Shown: positions 1-11,303 of the stretch, piece by piece | Layout: every line of letters starts with the position of its first letter | Numbering within the stretch: the stretch's first letter is position 1 | Assembly: GCA_903813345.2 (NCBI GenBank) | Contig: CAIIXF020000001.1 | Span: 9,893,598 to 9,957,597 of the forward strand | Direction of reading: 5' to 3' | Source of the DNA: Owenia fusiformis | Lineage: Eukaryota; Annelida; Polychaeta; Sabellida; Oweniidae | Length of the DNA: 64,000 nt | The notes under the pieces: generated by a model | What the model was told of the DNA's origin: nothing | Databases searched by the model: none | What the model saw: the letters and a program-made list of their open reading frames with translations, nothing else | Position numbers and translations under genes: made by a program

Positions 1-123
1 ATCAGCTGCTCCTGGATTGTCAATTTCCATTGCGTCATTCTTGAAAAACACGGTTTTTTCAAGGTCACCATCTCCTACACCCTCTACATCCAGAGGAGGT
101 GGCAAATTGGAATCTTGCTCCAT
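1..123 (-). CDS. 5' coding exon of an unrecognised gene, truncated by window edge
   Basis: A minus-strand ATG at 121-123 has a strong start context (A at -3, G at +4) and an in-frame TAA about 13 codons upstream. From it 41 codons stay open to the window edge. The peptide starts MEQDSNLPPPLDVEG, is acidic and low in hydrophobic residues, and looks like a genuine N-terminus rather than random AT-rich reading. I do not recognise the family. Most of the gene lies left of the window. A possible splice acceptor near 410 on this strand, followed by about 290 bases of 5' untranslated sequence, would let the repeat array be an upstream intron; that is inference. Confidence 0.5.
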   Translation of the reverse strand, partial: MEQDSNLPPPLDVEGVGDGDLEKTVFFKNDAMEIDNPGAAD

Positions 124-539
124 TTCAGGCGTATAATATGCAATATAAGATTTCACACGTTATCCCACCGCTGCCACCAGTGTAACATTCAGCCTAATTA
201 TGGTAGTGTGGATGTTGTTTAATAGACTGTGTCACTGTGGGTCTCAGGGTATACGTTAAATATACACGTGGGAAATCTGTACATAACATTCATATACAAT
301 TTTATATATAACACATATATTGTGGCATTTATAGCCCATCAAATTAATACATGGAAATCGATGTTTTCAGTTACTGAGGCACTATATAAAAGTTCTTGAT
401 ACGTGATCACTGTCAATAAAACACTAATTATAAGAGTCCTATATACGAAAATACTTGTACTCTCAATTGTCTCTTGAGCTCTGGACTTGTTCAATTCAGC
501 TAGGTATAAATCTGGGAATAACAGTCTCTCATTACAGCT
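124..539. other. AT-rich spacer with a plus-strand TATA-like box
   Basis: No coding sequence is seen. A consensus-like TATATAAAAG lies at 383-392 on the plus strand, pointing into the repeat array. In AT-rich DNA such a match can be chance. The stretch may also hold the 5' untranslated region of the minus-strand gene that starts at 123. Confidence 0.4.
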
Positions 540-800
540 TCAGTGATTATGCCTTGGAATAACAGTCTCTCAATGAAGGCAAATCTCAAGCTGGCCTGAA
601 ATAAAATAACTAAGTCTGGAATCAACTTAGTTCCTCAATCAAGCTGGAGTTATCTAAACTAAGTCGGGAAATGGCAAAGTTCCTCAATATGTGGAATCTA
701 CCCAAGATTCCCCGTAGTTCCCAAATAAACTAAGTGTCTCGTACTTAGTTTCAATCAAAGTCATCCAGGTCGGGGGTGACACTATTCAACGTCCCCAACA

Positions 801-2600
801 GGCAACATCGATGAAGATCCTCTAAGTTCCTCAATATGTGGAATCTGCCTAAGATTCCCAGTAGCTCCTAAATAAACTAAGTGTCTCGTACTTAGTTACT
901 CAACAAGTGGAATCTGCCTAAGATCCCTGGTAGCTCCCAAATAAACTAAGTGTCTCGTACTTAGTTTTCATCAAAGTCATCCAGGTCAGGGGTGACACTA
1001 TTCAACGTCCCCAACAGGCAACATCGATGAAGATCCTCTAAGTTCCTCAAGATGTGGAATCTGTCTAAGAATCCCAGTAGCTCCTAAATAAACTAAGTGT
1101 CTCGTACTTAGTTCCTCAACAAGTGGAATCTGCCTAAGATCCCTGGTAGCTCCCAAATAAACTAAGTGTCTCGTACTTAGTTTTCATCAAAGTCATCCAG
1201 GTCAGGGGTGACACTATTCAACGTCCCCAACAGGCAACATCGATGAAGATCCTTTAAGTTCCTCAATATGTGGAATCTGTCTAAGAATCCCAGTAGCTCC
1301 TAAATAAACTAAGTGTCTCGTACTTAGTTCCTCAACAAGTGGAATCTGCCTAAGATCCCTGGTAGCTCCCAAATAAACTAAGTGTCTCGTACTTAGTTTT
1401 CATCAAAGTCATCCAGGTCAGGGGTGACACTATTCAACGTCCCCAACAGGCAACATCGATGAAGATCCTTTAAGTTCCTCAATATGTGGAATCTGCCTAA
1501 GATTCCCAATAGCTCCTAAATCGATGAAGATCCTCTAAGTTCTTCAATATGTGGAATCTGCCTAAGATTCCCAGTAGCTCCTAAATCGATGAAGATCCTT
1601 TAAGTTCCCCAATATGTGGAATCTGCCTAAGATTCCCTGTAGTTCCTAAATCGATGAAGATCCTTTAAGTTCCTCAATATGTGGAATCTGCCTAAGATTC
1701 CCTGTAGTTCCTAAATCGATGAAGATCCTTTAAGTTCCTCAATATGTGGAATCTGCCTAAGATTCCCAGTAGCTTCTAAATCGATGAAGATCCTTTAAGT
1801 TCCTCAATATGTGGAATCTGCCTAAGATTCCCTGTAGCTCCTAAATCGATGAAGATCCTCTAAGTTCTTCAATATGTGGAATCTGTCTAAGAATCCCAGT
1901 AGCTCCTAAATAAACTAAGTGTCTCGTACTTAGTTCCTCAACAAGTGGAATCTGCCTAAGATCCCTGGTAGCTCCCAAATAAACTAAGTGTCTCGTACTT
2001 AGTTTTCATCAAAGTCATCCAGGTCAGGGGTGACACTATTCAACGTCCCCAACAGGCAACATCGATGAAGATCCTTTAAGTTCCTCAATATGTGGAATCT
2101 GCCTAAGATTCCCAATAGCTCCTAAATCGATGAAGATCCTCTAAGTTCTTCAATATGTGGAATCTGCCTAAGATTCCCAGTAGCTCCTAAATCGATGAAG
2201 ATCCTTTAAGTTCCCCAATATGTGGAATCTGCCTAAGATTCCCTGTAGTTCCTAAATCGATGAAGATCCTTTAAGTTCCTCAATATGTGGAATCTGCCTA
2301 AGATTCCCTGTAGTTCCTAAATCGATGAAGATATTTTAAGTTCCTCAATATGTGGAATCTGCCTAAGATTCCCAGTAGCTTCTAAATCGATGAAGATCCT
2401 TTAAGTTCCTCAATATGTGGAATCTGCCTAAGATTCCCTGTAGCTCCTAAATCGATGAAGATCCTCTAAGTTCTTCAATATGTGGAATCTGCCTAAGATT
2501 CTCAGTAGTTCCTAAATAAACTAAGTGTCTCGTACTTAGTTTCCAACAAAGTCATCCATGTCGGGGGTGACACTATTCAACGTCCCCAACAGGCAACATC
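801..2600. repeat. 216-bp higher-order repeat with inserted runs of the 65-bp unit
   Basis: The marker GGCAACATCGATGAAGATCC recurs at 801, 1017, 1233 and 1449, exactly 216 bp apart, then at 2055 and 2592. The 606-bp gap equals 216 plus six 65-bp units. This is the arithmetic expected if runs of the short unit expand inside a larger repeat by unequal exchange. Confidence 0.93.
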
Positions 2601-3479
2601 GATGAAGATCCTCTAAGTTCCTCAATATGTGGAATCTGCCTAAGATTCCCTGTAGTTCCTAAATCGATGAAGATCCTTTAAGTTCCTCAATATGTGGAAT
2701 CTGCCTAAGATTCCCTGTAGTTCCTAAATCGATGAAGATCCTTTAAATTCCTCAATATGTGGAATCTGCCTAAGATTCCCTGTAGTTCCTAAATCGATGA
2801 AGATCCTTTAAGTTCCTCAATATGTGGAATCTGCCTAAGATTCCCAGTAGCTTCTAAATCGATGAAGATCCTTTAAGTTCCTCAATATGTGGAATCTGCC
2901 TAAGATTCCATGTAGTTCCTAAATCGATGAAGATCCTTTAAGTTCCTCAATATGTGGAATCTGCCTAAGATTCCCAGTAGTTCCTAAATAAACTAAGTGT
3001 CTCGTACTTAGTTTCCATTAAGTCATCCAGGTTGAGTGAAAATATTCTAAGTTCCTCAACAGCTCCTCCAAATGAGCTAAGTTTCTGGTACTTATTCTCA
3101 CTTCAGTCAGGCTGGAATATTGTATAATCTATGTCGGGAAATGACAGAGTTTCTCAATCCGGCAAAGTTCCTCAATCAGGCTTGAGTTATATAGACAATG
3201 TCGGGAAATGACAGAGTTTCTCAGTCCAGCTGTATTTCCTCAATCAGGCTGGAATATTCCTCAATCCAGCAGAGTCCTTCAAACAGGCTGGAGTTGCATC
3301 AACTATGTCGGGAAATGACAGAGTTTCTCAGTCCAGCTGTATTTCCTCAATCAGGCTGTAATATTCCTCAATCCAGCAGAGTCCTTCGAACAGGCTGGAG
3401 TTGTATCAACTATGTCGGGAAATGACAGAGTTTCTCAGTCCAGCTGTATTTCTTCAGTCAGGCTGGAATATTGTATAAA

Positions 3480-4100
3480 CTATGTCGGGAAGTGACAGAG
3501 TTTCTCAATCCAGCAAAGTTCCTCAATCAGGCTGGAATAGTATGAACTTTGTCTGGGAATGGCAAAGTTCCTCAGTTCAGCAGTATTACTTCAGTCAGGC
3601 TGGAATATTGTATAAACTATGTCGGGAAATGACAGAGTTTCTCAATCCAGCAAAGTTTCTCAATCAGGCTGGAATATTATGAACTTTGTCTGGAAATGGC
3701 AAAGTTCCTCAGTCCAGCAGTATTTCTTCAGTTAGGCTGGAATATTGTATAAACTATGTCAGGAAGTGACAGAGTTTCTCAATCCAGCAAAGTTCCTCAA
3801 TCAGGCTGGAACAGTATGAACTTTGTCTGGAAATGGCAAAGTTCCTCAGCCCAGCGGTATTACTTCAGTCAGGCTGGAATATTGTATAAACTATGTCGGG
3901 AAGTGACAGAGTTTCTCAATCCAGCAAAGTTCCTCAATCAGGCTGGAACAGTATGAACTTTGTCTGGAAATGGCAAAGTTCCTCAGTCCAGCAGTATTAC
4001 TTCAGTCAGGCTGGAATATTGTATAAACTATGTCGGGAAATGACAAAGTTTCTCAATCCAGCAAAATTCCTCAATCAGGCTGGAATATTGTATAAACTAT
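3480..4100. repeat. 137-bp dimeric repeat
   Basis: The marker TATGTCGGGA (TATGTCAGGA in one copy) starts at 3481, 3618, 3755, 3892 and 4029, always 137 bp apart, then at 4098 (69 bp). The unit is therefore a dimer of 68- and 69-bp monomers. One monomer contains a TGAACTTTGTCTGG variant where the other has TAAACTATGTCGGG. Confidence 0.93.
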
Positions 4101-5165
4101 GTCGGGAAATGACAGAGTTTCTCAGTCCAGCTGTATTTCTTCAGTCAGGCTGGAATATTATGAACTATGCCTAGCCTGGAAGTGACAACGTTCCTCAATC
4201 CAGCCGTATTTCTTCAGTAGGCTGGAATATTCCTCAATCCAGCAAAGTTCCTCAATCAGGCTGGAATATTCCTCAATCCAGCAGAGTCCTTCAAACAGGC
4301 TGGAGTTGTATCAACTATGTCGGGAAATGACAGAGTTTCTCAGTCCAGCTGTATCTCTTCAGTCAGGCTGGAATATTGTATAAACTATGTCGGGAAATGA
4401 CAGAGTTTCTCAATCCAGCTGTACTTCTTCAGTCAGCAAATTGATGAAAAATAATCGATCTAAAAATAGCTAAGTTTCTCAAGTTAGCTAAATTATGAAA
4501 AGAATAATGTAAGTTTCTCAATCTCAAAAAAATATCAAAGTTTCTCAAGTTAGCTAAATTATGGAAAGAATAATGTAAGTTTCTCAATCTCAAAAATATC
4601 AAAGTTTCTCAAGTTAACAATAGAAAAACATAAGTTGCTTAATAACGCCTGAAAATACAAGTTTCTGGCACTCCTTCTCAATCAGGCTGGAATAATGCAA
4701 ACTAAGTCTGGTATTGACAAAGTTTCTCGATCCAGCAGTAATTCTTCAGTCGGGTTGAAATATTCTAAAACCTTGCCTGGAAATGACAAAGTTTCTCAGT
4801 TCAGCAGTATTTCATCAAACGGGCTGGAATATTCTAAACTATGCCTGGAAATGACAAAGTTTCTCGGTCCAGCAGTAATTCTTCAATCGGGCTAAAATAT
4901 TCTAAAACTTTGCCTGGTAATGACAAAGTTTCTCAGTTCAGTAGTATTTCATCAAACGGGCTGGAATATTCTAAACTATGCCTGGAAATGACAAAGTTTC
5001 TCGGTCCAGCAGTACTACTTCAATCAGGCTGGAGTTATCTAGACTATGTCTGGAAATGACAAAGTTCCTCGATCCAGCAGTATTTCTTCAAACAGGCTGG
5101 AATATTCTAAACTATGTCTGGAAATGACAAAGTTCCTCGATCCAGCAAATCTTCTAAGTTTCTCA

Positions 5166-8100
5166 TCAATCCTCAAATGAAACACTGGCACGGGAGATGT
5201 GTTCCAACCAAAAGTTGCCTACGTGTCTGATAGGAGCGATCCGGGCTCTGTATTTATACCCCAGACAGGTTTTGCACACGAACCTAACAAGTGATTAGTG
5301 GGCTGATGCAATACCTCGTCACCGGATGTAATCACTGAATCAGGATATTAGTTTCGTAAAAATAACTGGCTTCACTTACAAATCACGATCTCGGCTTTTA
5401 CACCCAATATCAATACATGTTTGGTACATAATCAACAAGATTATAGTATAAACTCAATAAATATAACCATAAATGATCGCTATCTAGTCTAATTACACTT
5501 CGATTTGATCGAATTGAAAGCAGGAAGTGATAATTTCTGTAAAATGATAGTCGAGAGTTCTCGATCAACCGTAACCATAGTCACTGGTAAAACTACCCGA
5601 TCAACATTAACCAAATCTGAACTCGATAAAATAAAAAGTTGCTAACACCTCTGTAAGTACAAATAAAGTGCTTTAATCGATACTACAATCAAAGATCTTA
5701 ATAATCTCAACTGTGAAGCACTTAAATCAAAAAATTTAAAATCAAAATTTTGTTACACTTCCTTGGCGGAAATAAATGTTCTTCGTTCAAAAGAAATCAC
5801 CTTGGAACTCTAAGCATTTTTGTAACAAATAAATGACTTTCCTGCTCAATGTAGTGACATTTACCACTGTCAGGAACAATAGGTGGCTAATATTAATTCT
5901 ATGATAAAATGTTTGAGATTTGAATTTAAAAAGTGCTGAATTGACGTTAGAAGTGTTTATGCCCAGTAGACCGATCAATAAGCTACTGTCCATTCATTAA
6001 ATTATAGGTACGTTTGAGGGATAATTTTATACTTATTGATATTTTTATATTGCCAGATTCTCACTTATGGTTGATGTGATGGGTAAATCATTTACAGGGT
6101 GGGCCAAAAATGGTTTGTATGTGAAGGCAAATTCCAAGTTTCCAGTTACCTTTTGATATTACAAGTTTAGTAATTTTAGAATTGACCCACATATTTTCTG
6201 AAATAATTTCTAAATATTTTGAACTGAACTGGAATAATTCTATATTTTGTCACTGAGTTCTACAAGTTTTGATATATGTATGTATGTATATTTTGAGTTA
6301 TCTATATATGTATATATTCAGAAAAAATATTCCAGGATGATAAATATTAGATTCAACTGATTGACTCTTTCTAAGTTTACCTGTGCATGATTTTCACAAA
6401 AAATATTTTTTCCTATATTTTGTCATTAAATTCTTCAAATTTTAACATAATATATCTATATACTTGTATGTATCTTTTCAGAAAAAATATTCCAGGATGA
6501 AAAATATTACATTCAACTGATTGGCTCCTTCTAAGTTTACTTGTGCATGATTTTCACATTTGCATAAACTTTACTTTGCCAATTGCCTGAAAGTTAAGAG
6601 GCTAGCTGGGAAACAAAGGTCTCTCTTTGACATATAGTGGAACGTGTAAAGCGGAATACTTCTAGAAGTGGAACACCTTTAGTGGAATACTTCGGAGTCC
6701 CAAGATGAACTGTCTTATTGTTGAATGAACCTCTATAAGTTGAACACCTCCCAAGTGCAACATTTTCTTGAGGTGCTAAATGTTTTCCACTTTAATACAC
6801 AGGTTTAACTATACAAAGTAAAACTTTGAAAACCAAATAGAAAAGAAAGTTAATATATGCACACGTTGAACTACTTTAATTAATGTATCTTTGTACCAAG
6901 TGTATTGATTTGTAACAGTTTTACTTAGAAATCAGTCAATTGATGCAAATCAGTCTTTTATTTGTTGATTGGAATGACTTTGAAAAATGGAAAATTGATT
7001 CTTAAGTATTGGCTAAAGAATTTATAATATTGCCTTGAGCACTTTTTTGCCAGGAAAAAAACATTCAGTGTTCATAGGTGTTAACTACTGAGATGGTAAT
7101 TTATACAGAAGTCAGTAGAGTATGTGTGGAGGAAGGGTCTCTACTAGGGACAGTTATTCACTAGACAGCGGTGTTCACTAAGACAAGTTTTACTGTACTT
7201 TTAATTTGGTATTGTTTATTTTAATGACATTGAAAATATATGTTGAATTGAATTCAAATATCAAATATTTGTTCAGGTTTCCAAATTAATCTAATCTTGA
7301 TCTGAAGTCAGATAAAAAAGGATTGTAATAACAAATATTAATTCATATAAATTTAATTAACCTTTAGGGGATTATTGTTGATCTCTGTTAAATCATCATT
7401 TGAAATCAATGATTGAATGCATTGGTTAAACAGCCTAAGGATTGAGTCTTTTTTATTATCAAAAGATGAAAACCTTATATGATCACTGCAGGGACACACC
7501 TTGATTTTGACATGATTGAGATTTTTTTTTATTGGAACTTTTTGAAAAGGCTCACTTAAAATTAGGCCTATTCTTCAAAACATTTAACCTATTTTGGCCC
7601 AAAATTGAAAACAAACTCTTTTAAGTATATAAATACATGTGATTTCTTTTTGGTAGGATCATCCAGTGGTAATCATAATATGCATTGTAATTAGAAATAA
7701 GACTTAGGAGATACATGTACAGTGTATAGTACAAAAGGTGTGACCATTAATAATTGATTTAAATTTCATATTCCAGAGCTTTTGATTAACCCTGAGGCAG
7801 ATCGGAACACATTTATACTTGTTGAAATGAATGGAATAATTCACCTTAAACATTGTAAGTGAACTGTACTAAATGTTTACCGATAAAAAACTTTGAAATT
7901 GATTGATCTGTGTGTTTGCATTAGACAGAGGCCAGTTATAAAATTAATTCCCAATTTTTATTCAAATTATGTAATAAAAATTATACTGACTGATTTTATG
8001 TCATTACAAAGAAATGGTGACATATAGTCATCATTTTTTGAGATTGGGATTTAGCATCATCTTCATAACAATATTTCTAGTTTTACAAATGGTGACATTT

Positions 8101-8262
8101 TTTATGCCGGTACATTGTTTTTTTGAATCACATCAAAGTATGATTATTGAAGAATTTCTGATTGGATTATTCAAGCATAAATGAAATTTTACGCTTTTTA
8201 CAATTTGCAATAAGTTACCAAGTGATGACATTTTGTCGTATAAAAGAAACAAAAATTCTTAC
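5166..8262. other. Intergenic or intronic DNA, nothing firmly recognised
   Basis: AT-rich sequence with no convincing coding exon. 6610-6800 contains a degraded dispersed repeat with recurring GTGGAACACCT/GTTGAACACCT phrases. Related phrases recur near 7120-7200 and 32560-32710, each ending in a similar TTTTACTGTAC string. Two near-copies of a phrase containing CAGAAAAAATATTCCAGGATG sit near 6320 and 6480. Further exons of the claudin-like gene would be expected here on the minus strand, but I could not identify them. Confidence 0.5.
5251..5260 (-). promoter_or_regulatory. TATA-like box facing the array
   Basis: Read on the minus strand this is GGTATAAATA, a good TATA match. It is embedded in locally GC-richer sequence just outside the array, so it is less likely to be AT-rich noise. 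A start about 30 bases downstream (near 5225) would transcribe the array toward the minus-strand ATG at 123. No downstream element was recognised. Confidence 0.35.
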
Positions 8263-8494
8263 CGTCCTTTCCTTCATTGGCCAGTAAGTTATCGGGAGAA
8301 AATGATGACACACATCCACGTATATCATTGCAAGAATACCACAGTCCTACATTATGGAAGCCTCCAAACTTTAGGGTACTCTTGCGTGTGGCCCAATAAT
8401 TTGTCCCTACAGCAATAGAGTGTAGTGTTATTGAGATTAAATGCATCGCAAAACAGATTTTAACTCGAATTGTTACCTTCCCTGAGTTTGACAT
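8263..8494 (-). CDS. First coding exon of a claudin/PMP22-superfamily-like four-pass membrane protein
   Basis: ATG at 8494 opens 77 codons that end in a good donor (GACG, then GTAAGA at 8262-8257), leaving phase 1. Residues ~12-33 form a hydrophobic first membrane segment. They are followed by W34, then G50-L51-W52, C55 and C61: the W-GLW-C-C signature of the first extracellular loop in claudins, PMP22/EMP proteins and calcium-channel gamma subunits. The cysteine spacing (five residues between) is shorter than in typical claudins, so PMP22/EMP-like or an unplaced invertebrate branch is equally possible. Such proteins act in cell junctions or as channel partners. Later exons, with membrane segments 2-4, should lie at lower coordinates but were not found, so a pseudogene cannot be excluded. 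Confidence 0.6.
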
Positions 8495-10120
8495 TCCTGG
8501 GAAGCTGATTTGTACTTTTTCATTATTGTTGTTTTAATGTTTGTAAGCTGGTCAGTTATGTCTTGTTTTAAATCCTATTATTTGAGGTCTCATAATCCTG
8601 AAGTCCATTTTTCTATTGATGGTCTTGTTGTGAAAATCTGCAAAACTATAAAACTGTACAGTTATGATAGCTAGTTGTCAATTCATTCAAATGTATTACT
8701 TAGGCTAACACTTCATCGACCATTAAAATTACATGAACCATATGCCTTTGTTCTCAGTAGGCTTTGATTTTATTACCTGGATATTCCAAGGAAATAGAAT
8801 TACAGAAACTGAATTCAAATATCAATAATTTCCTTTCTTGTCGTAGATTGTAGATGCTATGATATTTCCAGCTCTTTACTGTTTATGGTATTGCACTGCA
8901 CGTTTGTTCTTTAAATCATCCTCTACTTTGATGTAAATCTTTTTTTCTGTTTCAAACCACCTGACATCTTTGCAATAAACTTATTCATGACATCCTAGGT
9001 AAGTCTATTGTGTTGACTGATCTTAAGTCTCTATCGAGTTGATATATTGATCCAAGTTTCACTCAACAGATCTCCCAGCTCACGTTACTCGAATCACCTT
9101 GACTATTGAATTAATTCACAAGTATGTTTTTGCAAAATCTCAAAAACAATTGAAGCTGTCATTTCAACAAGTTACAGCCTAAAATCATAATGAATACATT
9201 TTTTGAGAGACGAATGTATTACTTTAATTTCATTTAAGGAGCGAATCATTCAACAGGTTCTTGCCGGTAACTAATTCATAGAGAATCTGCTTCTCTAATT
9301 AATCATTGGCAGATATCAAATTTTATTTGATTGATTTTGTGTTGCGAATTCTTCGTCATATTTCTGGTGCCTTGATATTATGTGAATGAGAAATATTACA
9401 TTTACTTGGTTGAGGTTGTATCTTGAAAAAATGTCTCATCAAAGCAAAAATAAACATATCAAGGATAAAAGACTTTAAAGACTAATTCTTGATTTAAAAA
9501 TGATCAGATTAATTTAAATTTAATTGTGTTCAGAAATAAGATTTATTTTTCTGATCTTAATGAAAGAGAAACTTCCAGCTGGTGTTGAGGTTAGAGTACA
9601 GCTTAACTAGTTCAAAGAAATAAAATGTATATTTCATAAAAACTGTCAAATAATTCTTTTCAATGTTTATCCAAGCTGTTACCTAATCACTTCTGAGAAC
9701 GTGTCCATGGTAATAGTGGCCATCAGATTGAATAAATGTCTATGTTTGTAATTAAAATACAGGTGTGTAGAAGATAATCATTTCCCAGAATTATGGTATG
9801 AATCAAATAAGATTCCCTGAATTACATGTATGTAAATAAACAATCAAAATGTGAAATTAGGTACATGTATTAGCAAAATCATGGCATTCTAGGCAGATGA
9901 ACAATATACATATACATGCTATGTATTGTAAAATAAAACATGCAATAAAGGATGAATTTTAAAAAATTCCCAGAATTATGTGATTCACCATAGGATGACT
10001 GTATGCAATAATTTTGCACATTGTGGTTATAAATACATAACTTTTATAATTTAAATAGTACAGTATTATAAAAAATCTTCTTTTTGTCAGCCAATAATGG
10101 CTTCGGGAAAAATTATACTT
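8495..10120. other. Intergenic DNA, no recognised features
   Basis: AT-rich non-coding sequence between the claudin-like exon and the LINE fragment. It should include the promoter and 5' untranslated region of the minus-strand claudin-like gene (above 8494). No clear TATA box or CpG-rich block was seen there. Confidence 0.4.
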
Positions 10121-10124
10121 AAAA

Positions 10125-10155
10125 AAAATTTGTATTTGTATTTGCATTTGTATTC
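10125..10155 (+). repeat. TTTGTA hexamer microsatellite at the LINE 5' junction
   Basis: About four copies of TTTGTA (one as TTTGCA) directly precede the first recognisable LINE codon. They may be the target site, or slippage at the truncation point of target-primed reverse transcription. Confidence 0.6.
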
Positions 10156-11054
10156 CCACAGCCTTATATGGTGCCGAGCTTTGGTATGAAATGACAAAAA
10201 CACAAACACTCCAGCTTGAGAAAGGTCTCAGATTCATCGCTAAAACGCTGCAAGATCAATCCAAATGGACAAGAACAGACTTAACTTTAGGAATGCTTGG
10301 TCTAAACAACATTGAATCAATGATAGATAGTAAAAAATTACTCTTTTTAGGACGCCTTATACATCTGAAGCACACTCATTTGGCGAAACGTGTGTTTCTT
10401 ACCAGACTACATTTAAATGAGATGTCCCCTTCCCAGAAGGGGTTTATTCCTGATATTCACAGAATATTAAATAAATACAGTCTAGATTCATTACGCGAAT
10501 ACTTAGCTAGTGGGTATTTTCCGCCACAAAGAATTTGGAAAAACATTGTAAAACATACAATAAATTCAGTACAAAACTCTGAATGGCAAGATAGAACTTC
10601 TAATGATGTTAGTTTTAGTCGACTGAGACAAATACAAGATTCAATAGAACCGTGTCCACTTTGGAAACACTCAAAGGTCGTCCCTGGTCTGCTAAAGTTT
10701 GCCACCGTAGCCTCAAAACTGTTAACAATCCCGTTAAGTAATGATGAAAACCTGTGTGAGCACTGTGGCGTGCTAACTCCGGATTCGGTTTCACATGGAC
10801 TGTTGGATTGTTCCAAAACTGAAGATGCTCGCAATGAAATGCTACACAACTTAAGCGATGTCTTGAACCTTAACAGAATTGGGCTTAAGATAGAGTCGTT
10901 CAAAAAGGATTTTCGAGAAAACCCCTTTTGTGTGTCAGTGAAAGGCCTCTCCAGCTTATATTTTACAGACAATTCAAAAGTCTTGGCAATTCTCCTACCT
11001 TTCTTGTGTACTGTTGTAGAACTTTTAAATATTGATCTTACCACTCCATTTTAG
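10152..11054 (+). pseudogene. LINE ORF2 C-terminal fragment with zinc-knuckle-like motif
   Basis: The frame opens with IPTALYGAELWYEMTK, which matches the conserved LYG-ELW block just after the reverse transcriptase in many LINE ORF2 proteins. The first ATG is at 10191 and 287 codons follow to TAG at 11052-11054. Residues C189, C192, H202 and C207 (counted from that ATG) form a C-X2-C-X9-H-X4-C zinc-binding-like motif typical of LINE C-termini. It is a fragment of a mobile element rather than a host gene. The CAG just before GCCTTATATGG could act as a splice acceptor, so exonisation is conceivable but unsupported. Confidence 0.82.
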
Positions 11055-11303
11055 AGTGATGCAAATATTTTTTAGAAATGTGACTTTCCACCACTGTTTG
11101 TGATTTTTTAATATATACTTTACTACTTGTCATTGACATTTTAGATGTGGATTGTTCTTGTTGTTTTGTGTGTTTTTTGTTATTGTCTTAAATTTTTAGA
11201 TGTGTTTTTATGTCGTTGTTTTTGGTTAATTTTCACTGTTGTGTTAAATGTTTAAATTTTTGTACTCCATGCTAAATGGGAAATAAAGAGATATAATAAT
11301 AAA
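10152..11303 (+). mobile_element. 5'-truncated non-LTR retrotransposon (LINE), 3' end only
   Basis: This segment carries only the C-terminal part of a LINE polyprotein, then about 230 bp of 3' untranslated sequence and an A/T-rich tail (AATAAAGAGATATAATAATAA near 11283-11303). The truncation and tail are the normal signature of target-primed reverse transcription. No endonuclease or reverse-transcriptase catalytic motif is present, so the copy cannot move by itself. The reading frame is intact over about 300 codons, so the insertion is recent or under some constraint. The clade cannot be assigned from this C-terminal part alone. Confidence 0.85.

Larger units (their letters stand above)
540..5165. 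repeat. Composite minisatellite array, ~65-69 bp ancestral unit
   Basis: About 4.6 kb of uninterrupted tandem repetition. All sub-blocks share a core like AAGTT(C/T)CTCAA, so one ancestral 65-69 bp unit appears to have diversified in place. Block 1 (about 700-3010) has exact 65-bp spacing and a 216-bp higher-order unit. Block 2 (about 3080-4440) has 68/69-bp units in a 137-bp dimer. Block 3 (about 4440-4640) has ~65-bp units with a different consensus. Block 4 (about 4660-5165) has ~68-bp units. The small open frames between 3198 and 5059 are by-products: 137 is not a multiple of three, so the frame shifts from copy to copy. Confidence 0.95.

Noticed and set aside
3198-5059. Six small open frames in the satellite array (VSQSSKVPQSGWNSMNF-type peptides)
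   Set aside because: They are readings of the tandem repeat. The 137-bp period shifts the frame in each copy, start codons fall in repeat cores, and there is no splice or start context.
540-5165. CRISPR-like appearance of regularly spaced repeats
   Set aside because: There are no unique spacers between conserved repeats; units are contiguous, and the context is a spliced animal genome.
10457-11044. 195-codon minus-strand frame over the LINE
   Set aside because: Antisense shadow of the LINE ORF; the plus-strand reading has the LYG-ELW block and zinc-knuckle-like motif.
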